From positions 1 to 64,000 of the forward strand of contig DASSJT010000202.1 in the NCBI GenBank assembly GCA_035691065.1: a DNA stretch of 64,000 nucleotides, in the 5' to 3' direction. The notes under the pieces were generated by a model. That model searched no databases, was not told the origin of the DNA, and was given only the letters and a program-made list of their open reading frames with translations. The number at the start of each line of letters is the position of its first letter. Within the stretch, counting starts at the first letter, position 1. The DNA is from DASSJT01 sp035691065. Lineage in GTDB: Bacteria; Actinomycetota; Actinomycetes; Actinomycetales; Dermatophilaceae. Positions 57,597-64,000 of this stretch are shown piece after piece. The position numbers and the translations under genes are program-made.

Positions 57597-58613
57597 ATGC
57601 GAGCGACGACGATCCACGGACCACGCGACATCCGGCTCAGCGAAGTTCCGGAGCCGGCGATCCGGTCCGAAACCGATGCCGTCGTCCGGGTGGTCGCCGG
57701 ATGCATCTGCGGTTCGGACCTGTGGCCATACCGGGGTGAGAACCCGATCCGGCCGGGCAGCACCATCGGCCATGAGGCGGTCGGCGTGGTCGAGGAGGTC
57801 GGCTCGGCGGTCGCCTCCTTCCGGCCGGGCGACTTCGTCGTCGTGCCGTTCTGCCACTGCGACAACACGTGCGCCCACTGCCGGGCAGGCGTTCAGTCGG
57901 CCTGCGTCAACCTCGGCGGGACCGACAGCGGCCAGGCGGAGCTCACCCTCGTCAACCAGGCCGACGGCAGCCTCGTCAAGACCGACGGCATGCCGGACGC
58001 CGAGCTGCTGCCCTCCCTGCTGGCGCTCACCGACGTGATGGCGACCGGGTGGCACGCCGCCGTTGCCGCGGGCGTGGCCCCGGGCTGTACGGCTGTCGTG
58101 GTGGGCGACGGCGCGGTCGGCCTGTGTGCAGTGATCGCGGCCAAAGAGCTGGGTGCGGCGCGGATCGTCGCGATGTCCAGGCACGCGCCGCGGCAGGCCC
58201 TGGCGAAGGAGTTCGGGGCCACGCACGTCGTCGCCGAGCGGGGTGAGGAGGGCGAAGCGGTGGTCAGGGAGCTCACGGCCGGGGTGGGCGCCGACGCCGT
58301 CATGGAGTGCGTCGGCACCGACGCCGCAATGCGCTCGGCGTTCGCAATGGCCCGCCCGGGGTCCAACGTTGGGTTCGTCGGCGTGCCCCATGGGGTCGAG
58401 CTGCCGGTTCGCGCGATGTTCGCCCGCAACGTCGGGCTGGCGGGCGGCATGGCACCCGTGCGGCAATACCTGCCGGACCTCCTCGGCCGCGTCCTTTCCG
58501 GCCGGATCAACCCCGGTCGGGTGTTCGACCTCACCCTGCCGCTGGAGCAGGTCGCCGAGGGCTACCGGTTGATGGACGAGCGCCGCGCGGTCAAGGTGCT
58601 GCTGGAGCCCTGA
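57597..58613 (+). CDS. zinc-dependent alcohol dehydrogenase (MDR family)
   Basis: A 338-residue medium-chain dehydrogenase. The catalytic zinc site is GCICGSDLWPY plus GHEAVGVVEEVG, and the structural zinc cluster is in HCDNTCAHCRAGVQSAC. The NAD(P) Rossmann segment is AVVVGDGAVGLCAVIAAKEL. It oxidises an alcohol or polyol of unknown nature; similar proteins are annotated as sorbitol/threonine-dehydrogenase-like. ATG at 57597 matches the family start. The upstream frame to 57435 is non-conserved. Confidence 0.88.
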   Translation: MRATTIHGPRDIRLSEVPEPAIRSETDAVVRVVAGCICGSDLWPYRGENPIRPGSTIGHEAVGVVEEVGSAVASFRPGDFVVVPFCHCDNTCAHCRAGVQSACVNLGGTDSGQAELTLVNQADGSLVKTDGMPDAELLPSLLALTDVMATGWHAAVAAGVAPGCTAVVVGDGAVGLCAVIAAKELGAARIVAMSRHAPRQALAKEFGATHVVAERGEEGEAVVRELTAGVGADAVMECVGTDAAMRSAFAMARPGSNVGFVGVPHGVELPVRAMFARNVGLAGGMAPVRQYLPDLLGRVLSGRINPGRVFDLTLPLEQVAEGYRLMDERRAVKVLLEP

Positions 58614-58653
58614 GGCCGAGTCCTCGCGCTGGGCGGCGTGGCTGTCGGCATGC

Positions 58654-58674
58654 GGGACTACTGTCGAGAGTCCC
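58654..58674 (+). terminator. candidate hairpin after the alcohol dehydrogenase gene
   Basis: GGGACT and AGTCCC form a 6-bp stem with a 9-nt loop, 40 bp after the stop and 25 bp before the VOC gene. It may terminate the first or lead the second transcript. Confidence 0.4.
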
Positions 58675-58699
58675 TTCACGAGTCGCTAAGGAGCACCTG

Positions 58700-59113
58700 A
58701 TGGCATCCGTCCTCAACCCGTACATCAGCTTCACCGACAACGCCCGCCAGGCCATGGAGTTCTACAAGGACGTGTTCGGCGGCACGCTCGACATGAGCAC
58801 CTTCGCCGAGTTCGGGCAGGCCGACTCGCCCGACGCCGAGAAGATCATGCACGCAAAGCTCGAGACGCCCAGTGGCTTCACCCTGATGGCCGCCGACACC
58901 CCGCAGGGCATGGAGCACAGCTCGGGCAGCAGCATCACGATCAGCGTCAGCGGCGACGACGCCGACGCGATCCACGGCTACTGGGACAAGCTGGCCGATA
59001 GCGGCCAGGTCACCATGCCGCTGGAGAAGCAGGTCTGGGGCGACGAGTTCGGCATGCTGGTCGACAAGTTCGGCATCCCGTGGATGCTCGACGTCGTCCA
59101 GCCGCAGGGCTGA
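58700..59113 (+). CDS. PhnB-like VOC superfamily protein
   Basis: A 137-residue VOC protein of the PhnB/UbiE-associated type: NPYISFTDNARQAMEFYKDV and the FGGTLDMSTFAEFG stretch, KIMHAKLETPSGFTLMAADT and the closing FGMLVDKFGIPWMLDV are characteristic. The substrate is unknown. ATG at 58700 is preceded by a near-perfect AAGGAGCACCTG, one of the best ribosome sites in the window, suggesting high expression. Confidence 0.85.
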   Translation: MASVLNPYISFTDNARQAMEFYKDVFGGTLDMSTFAEFGQADSPDAEKIMHAKLETPSGFTLMAADTPQGMEHSSGSSITISVSGDDADAIHGYWDKLADSGQVTMPLEKQVWGDEFGMLVDKFGIPWMLDVVQPQG

Positions 59114-59210
59114 GCCCGCCTATCGCCCGGGGTCTCGACCGCCGCTGACTTCCTGGCGCCTAGCCTGTTGCCTCAGGCCGGCAGTCAAGCGGAGTCGAGC
59201 GGAGGTCCGC

Positions 59211-60920
59211 GTGGGGCGTTCATGGTGGGGCTGGGGCACCACCGAGGGTGCGCTCTCCGAAAGCGAGACCGCCGCCCTGGTCGGCCGGGTTCAGGCCCTG
59301 CTTCCCGGTCACGACTTCACCGACCACGCCCCGCCAGCGCCGGATGCCCTGGACCTCCCCGAGCCGCGGGTGGCGCCGCCCGACGGGCTGCGCCACCTCT
59401 GCTCGGCCGATCCCGGCGATCGCGCCGGGCACGCCCACGGCAAGGCGTTTCGCGACGTCGTTCGCAACCTCGAGGGCCGGCTCGACAACGTCCCAGATCT
59501 AGTCGTGAGGCCCCGAGCCGAGCAAGACGTGGTCGACGTACTCGAATGGTGCACCAGCTCAGGGATCCCCGTGGTTCCCTACGGGGGTGGGAGCAGCGTG
59601 GTCGGGGGTGTGGAGCCACGCTTCGACGGGCCGGCGGTGACCCTGGACCTCGCCCGCCTCGGCCAAGTCCTGGAGGTCGACCCGGTGAGCCGGTGTGCGC
59701 GGATCCAGGCCGGGACTCGCGGCCCGAGTCTGGAGGACCAGCTGCGGGGACACGGCCTGACCCTGCGGCACTACCCGCAGTCCTTCGAGTTCTCCACGCT
59801 CGGCGGGTGGCTGGCCACCCGCGCCGGAGGGCACTTTGCCACGCTCTACACGCACGTCGACGACCTCACGGAGTCGATGCGGGTGGTGACGCCGGCGGGC
59901 GTGGTCGAGTCGCTGCGGGTTCCCGCATCGGGCGCGGGACCATCTCCAGACCGGCTCTTCCTCGGCTCGGAGGGCACTCTTGGCGTCATCACCGAGGCCT
60001 GGATGCGTCTCCACGCCCGACCGGTTTGGCGGGCGACGGTGTCCCTGGCCTTCGACGACTTCTGGAGAGCAGTCGAGGCAACCCGGGCGATCGCCCAGGC
60101 GGGCCTCCTGCCCTCGAACTGCCGGCTGCTCGACGCCACTGAGGCTTTCGTCAACGCCGGCATCCCGGTTGGCGGCGGCCTCCTATTGGTCGGCTTCGAG
60201 TCGGCCGACCATTCGGTGGAGCCCTGGCTCGGACGAGCCCTGGAGATCGCCCGAGACCACGGCGGCTCGGTCCGCGCGATTACGGACGCCGGCGACGGGG
60301 CCGTCAGGGACGCTGACGGTGCGCCGTATGGCGCTCCGGGCGGAGCAGGCAGCGAGACCGTCGCCCCGGTCAGTGGCGTGGCCTCTGGCGGGGCACCGGC
60401 CGCGGATGGAGGACCAGGCACCGACCCCGGACCGGCCTCGGGCGCAGGGCCGGCCGCGCGGTGGCGCTCGGCATTCCTGCGCATGCCCTACCAGCGCGAC
60501 GCCCTGGCTCGGCGCAGCATGGTGGTAGAGACGTTCGAGACCGCGTGCACCTGGGACCGCTTCGAAAGCGTGCACGCGTCGGTCACGGCGGCAGCCCGAC
60601 AGGCCCTCGTCGACCTCGGCCTTCGCGGCGTGGTGACCTGCCGGCTCACCCACGTCTACCCCGACGGCCCGGCACCGTACTTCGGCGTCTTCGCGGCGGG
60701 CACCTGGGGCAGCACGGTGCAGCAGTGGGACGCCGTCAAGGCGGCCGTCTCCGAGGCGATCCTCGCGGGCGGCGCCACGATCACGCACCACCACGCCGTC
60801 GGCCGCGACCACCTCCCCTGGTACCACCGCCAGCGCCCAGACCCGTTCGCCGCCGCCCTGCGCGCGGCGAAAGCGGAGCTCGACCCGGCCGGCATACTCA
60901 ACCCTGGTGTCCTGTGGTGA
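59211..60920 (+). CDS. FAD-binding oxidase, alkylglycerone-phosphate synthase (AGPS)-like
   Basis: A 569-residue flavoenzyme of the vanillyl-alcohol-oxidase fold. The FAD domain has VVPYGGGSSVVGGV and FEFSTLGGWLATRAGG, which is close to the AGPS motif (EFSTxGGWxxTRASG), followed by YTHVDDLTESMRVVTP and FLGSEGTLGVITEAW. The cap and C-terminal part hold THHHAVGRDHLPWYHR, matching the HHH motif of AGPS. A Gly/Ala/Pro-rich insert at about residues 362-415 is unusual. AGPS exchanges an acyl for an alkyl group to make ether lipids. GTG at 59211 has GGAGG upstream. It overlaps a BVMO gene as GTGA. Confidence 0.87.
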   Translation: MGRSWWGWGTTEGALSESETAALVGRVQALLPGHDFTDHAPPAPDALDLPEPRVAPPDGLRHLCSADPGDRAGHAHGKAFRDVVRNLEGRLDNVPDLVVRPRAEQDVVDVLEWCTSSGIPVVPYGGGSSVVGGVEPRFDGPAVTLDLARLGQVLEVDPVSRCARIQAGTRGPSLEDQLRGHGLTLRHYPQSFEFSTLGGWLATRAGGHFATLYTHVDDLTESMRVVTPAGVVESLRVPASGAGPSPDRLFLGSEGTLGVITEAWMRLHARPVWRATVSLAFDDFWRAVEATRAIAQAGLLPSNCRLLDATEAFVNAGIPVGGGLLLVGFESADHSVEPWLGRALEIARDHGGSVRAITDAGDGAVRDADGAPYGAPGGAGSETVAPVSGVASGGAPAADGGPGTDPGPASGAGPAARWRSAFLRMPYQRDALARRSMVVETFETACTWDRFESVHASVTAAARQALVDLGLRGVVTCRLTHVYPDGPAPYFGVFAAGTWGSTVQQWDAVKAAVSEAILAGGATITHHHAVGRDHLPWYHRQRPDPFAAALRAAKAELDPAGILNPGVLW

Positions 60921-62452
60921 ACGCCGCGACGGGCCTCCTGTTCCCCACCCACGTCGACGTGGTCGTCGTGGGTGCCGGCCTGTCCGGCATCGGGGCCGGC
61001 TACCGGCTCCAGACCGAGCACCCGGAGAAGACCTACCTGATCCTCGAGGCGCGCGAGTCCATCGGTGGCACCTGGGACCTGTTCCGCTACCCGGGCATCA
61101 GGTCCGACTCGGACATGTTCACCCTCGGCTACCCCTTCAAGCCCTGGCTGGCCCCCAAGGCCATCGCCGACGGGCGCACCATTCTCGGCTACATCCGGGA
61201 GACCGCAGCGGAGTTCGGCATCGACCGGCGCGTGCGCCTCGGCGCGAGGGTCGTCGCGGCCAACTGGTCCACGCCCGAGGCACGCTGGACGCTCACGGTC
61301 GAGGTGCGCAGACCCGAAGGCACCGCGCAGCGCACCCTCACCTGCGGCTTCCTCTACTCGTGCGCCGGCTACTACCGCTACGACCAGGCTTACAGCCCGG
61401 TCTTCCCCGGCACGGACTCCTTCGCGGGGAGGCTCGTGCACCCACAGTTCTGGCCGGAGGACCTCGACTGCAGCGGCAGGCGGGTCGTCGTCATCGGGAG
61501 CGGCGCCACTGCCGTGACCCTGGTGCCGGCGCTGGCCGCGTCGGCGGCTCACGTCACGATGCTCCAGCGCTCTCCCAGCTGGATCGGAGCCGTGCCTCGC
61601 CGCGACCCGGTCGCGGACGCGCTCCGGGCGATTCTTCCCCCGTGGGCGGCCCACCGGGCGATCCGCTCGAAGAACATCGCCTTCGGGATCGCCTTCTACC
61701 AGTTCTGCACTCGGGCCCCCCGGGCTGCCCGGCGCCTGCTCACGTCGGCGGTGGGCCGCCAGCTCGACGACCGCAGCGCCGTCCGCGAGCACTTCACACC
61801 CACCTACAACCCGTGGGAGCAGCGCTTCTGCGCCGCCCCCGACGGCGACCTCTTCCGGGCCATGAAGCAGGGCCGGGCATCGGTTGTCACCGACCAGGTC
61901 GACAGGTTCGTCCCCGAGGGAATCCGGCTGGCGTCGGGCCGGACTCTTCCCGCCGAAGTCGTCGTCACCGCCACCGGCCTCCAGCTGCTCGCCTTCGGCG
62001 GGATCACGCCGCTGGTCGACGGGCGCCCGGTCGACCTGGCCCGCCAGTTCGCCTGGCGGGGAGCCATGGTCAGCAGCCTGCCCAACTTCGCCGTCTGCGT
62101 CGGCTACACCAATGCCTCGTGGATGCTGCGCGCCGACCTCACCTCGCGGCTGGTCTGCAAGGTCCTCCGCTTCATGGATGCCCACAACCTGGCGGCCGTG
62201 GTCCCCAGGCCGCCCCCCGGCCTTCGAGAGCGCCCCCTGCTCGGCCTCACCTCCGGCTACATCCGCCGGTCGATCGCCGAGTTCCCGAAGCAGGGCCACC
62301 GCGGTCCATGGCGGGTCCACCAGAACTACCTGGTCGACTCGGTCCTGACCCTCCGCGGCCGGCTCGGCAAGACCCTGGACGGCATGCCTCGATCAGCGGT
62401 CAGGGTCGCCACCCCGGACGTCGAGGTCGAGGGCTCGGCCGCCGCTAACTGA
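60917..62452 (+). CDS. Baeyer-Villiger-type flavin monooxygenase
   Basis: A 511-residue FAD/NADPH monooxygenase. VVVVGAGLSGIGAGYRL binds FAD, RESIGGTWDLFRYPGIRSDS is the BVMO-type sequence following it, RRVVVIGSGATAVTLVPALA is the NADPH Rossmann motif, and PAEVVVTATGLQL is the conserved C-terminal ATG element. It resembles the EthA/BVMO group that converts ketones to esters. GTG at 60917 overlaps the AGPS-like stop, so the two products are made together. Together they suggest processing of a long-chain lipid. Confidence 0.88.
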   Translation: MNAATGLLFPTHVDVVVVGAGLSGIGAGYRLQTEHPEKTYLILEARESIGGTWDLFRYPGIRSDSDMFTLGYPFKPWLAPKAIADGRTILGYIRETAAEFGIDRRVRLGARVVAANWSTPEARWTLTVEVRRPEGTAQRTLTCGFLYSCAGYYRYDQAYSPVFPGTDSFAGRLVHPQFWPEDLDCSGRRVVVIGSGATAVTLVPALAASAAHVTMLQRSPSWIGAVPRRDPVADALRAILPPWAAHRAIRSKNIAFGIAFYQFCTRAPRAARRLLTSAVGRQLDDRSAVREHFTPTYNPWEQRFCAAPDGDLFRAMKQGRASVVTDQVDRFVPEGIRLASGRTLPAEVVVTATGLQLLAFGGITPLVDGRPVDLARQFAWRGAMVSSLPNFAVCVGYTNASWMLRADLTSRLVCKVLRFMDAHNLAAVVPRPPPGLRERPLLGLTSGYIRRSIAEFPKQGHRGPWRVHQNYLVDSVLTLRGRLGKTLDGMPRSAVRVATPDVEVEGSAAAN

Positions 62453-62560
62453 CCGGCTCAGGGCCCGGCTGCTCGAGGGCTCGGACAACGTCCTGGTGAG
62501 CCACGTCCCGGTGAGCACCTGACGGCCGCCGACGACGACCACACACCACAGACCCAAGGC

Positions 62561-62606
62561 GCGGTATGCCGGAGCCAGCGTCCTGCTGGGTGACCCGGCA
62601 TACCGC
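62561..62606. terminator. bidirectional terminator built on the GTATGCC motif
   Basis: GCGGTATGCCGG (62561-62572) and its complement CCGGCATACCGC (62595-62606) form a 12-bp stem; within the 22-nt loop, CCAGC and GCTGG form a second 5-bp stem. It lies between two convergent genes and can terminate both. Confidence 0.85.
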
Positions 62607-62609
62607 ACC

Positions 62610-64000
62610 TCATGCCCTGGTCTCGGCCGATGCAGGGGAGTGGGGCACCCGGGAGGCGTGGAGGCGGGCGTGGGCGATCGCCTCCGGGGTGTGGGCGAAG
62701 GCGTGGCGCTCGTGCGCCAGCGCCGCGGACACCCCCAGCTGTGCCAGCAGCCCGGCGTGCTCGGACCGGACGCCCGAGACGAGCACCGTGACGCCCCGCC
62801 GCTCGAGCTGGCGGATCGTGTCGGCGAGGACGGAGGCGCCAGTGGCGTCCACAGTGGTGACGCGCGACATGCGCAACACCACGACCTTGACGTCGCTGAC
62901 CTCGGTGAGCTCCAGCAGGAAGGTGTGGGCGGCCCCGAAGAACAGCGGGCCTTCGAGCCGGTACGCCACAATGTGCTCGTCCAGGAGGGACTGCTCCTCG
63001 CTGGAGTGGTCCGACTCGTCGAGCGGGACCTCGTCGAGCCGCGCCGTGCGCGCCACCGCTCGCAGGGCGAACGCACCGGCGGCGGCCAGACCCGCGAGCA
63101 CGGCGGTCACCAGGTCGAAGGCCAGGGTCGTGGCAGCTGTGACGACGAGGACGGCGGCGTCGCCGCGCGTCGAGCGCAGTAGCGCTCGCAGGCTGGAGAC
63201 CTCGACCATCTGCACAGCCGTGGCGATGAGGACGCCTGCGAGGGCCGCGAGCGGGATCTGTGAGACCCACCGCGAGGCGCCCAGCATGACGACGAGCAGC
63301 ACCACTGACTGCGCGACGGCCGCGAGCCGGGAGGTCGCGCCGGACCGCACGTTCACGGCGGTGCGCGCGATGGCCGCGGTGGCCGGGACTCCGCCGAAGA
63401 CCGAGACCGCGACGTTGGCCACGCCCTGACCGAGAAGCTCGCGGTCGGGGTCGTGGCGCTCACCGACGCTCATCGCATCGGAGACTGTTGCCGACAGAAG
63501 GCTCTCCAGGGCGGCGAGCGCGGCCACCGCGGCGGCGGGTAGGAGCAGGGAGCCGACGTCGGCCAGCGGGACGCTCGGGACGCTGGGCGCGGGCAGGCCC
63601 GAAGGGATCGTCCCGATGGTGGCGACGTCCACGTGGCCGAGCGATCCCACGAGGGTCGCGGCGACCACCGCGAGGAGGGAGATGGGCAGGCCGGGCCGCA
63701 GCCGGGCTCCGAGGAGCATCGCCGCAGCGACGGCGAGTGCCATGAGCAGGGAGGCCCAGTGCGGCGTCGCCAGCCACGTGCCCGCGGCGTCCAGGGCTGT
63801 GGCGAGGACGCGGTCGCCCCTGCCGTGCACACCCAGCGCCCCAGGCACCTGCTGGAGGGCGATGATCAGCGCGATTCCGAGAGTGAAGCCCTCGATCACC
63901 GGGAGTGGGACGTATCGCATGTAGCGGCCCGCCCCCGCCATTGCCAGGCCGACCAGCATGAGGCCCGCAAGCAGCCCGACGATGAGTACCCCGCCTATGC
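62610..64000 (-). CDS. SulP-family anion transporter with C-terminal STAS domain (5' end off the window)
   Basis: The frame stays open to the right edge; at least 463 residues are present. About ten membrane segments precede a STAS domain. PLPVIEGFTLGIALIIALQQ is the conserved SulP transmembrane stretch, ERHDPDRELLGQGVANVAVS with FGGVPATAAIARTAVNVRSG is the family signature around helices 8-9, and DEHIVAYRLEGPLFFGAAHT begins the cytoplasmic STAS domain, whose DATGASVL loop follows. The protein likely moves sulfate, bicarbonate or a related anion. The first helices are beyond the window. It is convergent with the BVMO gene. Confidence 0.93.
   Translation of the reverse strand, partial: IGGVLIVGLLAGLMLVGLAMAGAGRYMRYVPLPVIEGFTLGIALIIALQQVPGALGVHGRGDRVLATALDAAGTWLATPHWASLLMALAVAAAMLLGARLRPGLPISLLAVVAATLVGSLGHVDVATIGTIPSGLPAPSVPSVPLADVGSLLLPAAAVAALAALESLLSATVSDAMSVGERHDPDRELLGQGVANVAVSVFGGVPATAAIARTAVNVRSGATSRLAAVAQSVVLLVVMLGASRWVSQIPLAALAGVLIATAVQMVEVSSLRALLRSTRGDAAVLVVTAATTLAFDLVTAVLAGLAAAGAFALRAVARTARLDEVPLDESDHSSEEQSLLDEHIVAYRLEGPLFFGAAHTFLLELTEVSDVKVVVLRMSRVTTVDATGASVLADTIRQLERRGVTVLVSGVRSEHAGLLAQLGVSAALAHERHAFAHTPEAIAHARLHASRVPHSPASAETRA

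Overview
This is a very GC-rich, gene-dense stretch of an actinobacterial chromosome. The support is strong third-position G/C, frequent GTG starts, ATGA/GTGA stop-start overlaps, F420-type enzymes, a SigF-type sigma factor, an ANTAR domain and an MmpS-like secreted protein. A Micrococcales/Intrasporangiaceae-like organism is my inference; the window holds no rRNA or tRNA to test it. I see no insertion sequence, prophage or CRISPR array. The only mobile element is an intein in dnaB.

Layout. (1) 1-10.5 kb, all leftward: a tightly overlapping glycan operon encoding sedoheptulose-7-phosphate isomerase (GmhA, fused to a GT4), the bifunctional heptose kinase/adenylyltransferase (HldE), heptose-bisphosphate phosphatase (GmhB, fused to a GT2), two GT9 heptosyltransferase-like proteins, another glycosyltransferase, an SDR and a NodU-type carbamoyltransferase. 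Together these should make ADP-heptose and build a carbamoylated, heptose-containing glycan. (2) 10.6-16.2 kb, signalling and stress: a 1094-aa hybrid histidine kinase ending in an RNA-binding ANTAR domain, a Vms1/Rv2629-like protein and a SigF/SigB-type sigma factor. (3) 16.4-24.7 kb, housekeeping singletons: F420 LLM oxidoreductase, Rho-N-like small protein, gamma-glutamyltransferase, MATE and MFS exporters, cupin, AlkD-like protein, DUF2277. (4) 24.7-27.8 kb: DnaA-box-like cluster followed by dnaB with a full-length LAGLIDADG intein. (5) 27.9-37.1 kb, mixed small genes, including a RimK-RCK_C / RimB / AstE-like module, a MarR/prolyl-aminopeptidase pair sharing a symmetrical divergent promoter, and a structured leader RNA in front of a small Cys-rich protein. 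(6) 37.3-45.7 kb: sugar epimerase, GT-C-like membrane protein and a seven-gene overlapping operon (GT2, DUF2064, methyltransferase, cytochrome-b/molybdopterin oxidoreductase, membrane protein, response regulator, histidine kinase). (7) 45.7-53.6 kb: SWIM-SNF2 helicase, HtrA-like protease, MmpS-like protein, SpoIIE-type phosphatase and STAS antagonist. (8) 53.9-64 kb: ABC-2 exporter, DUF998 protein, zinc alcohol dehydrogenase, VOC protein, an AGPS-like flavoenzyme coupled to a Baeyer-Villiger monooxygenase, and a SulP transporter running off the right edge.

Two window-wide patterns are not explained by the genes. The heptamer GTATGCC/GGCATAC occurs about 42 times by hand count, in all reading frames and as arms of two intergenic hairpins. 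Short tandem repeats cluster at gene ends, twice copying the stop-codon region itself.

Coordinates and starts were worked out by reading; domain calls rest on motif recognition, not on database searches.
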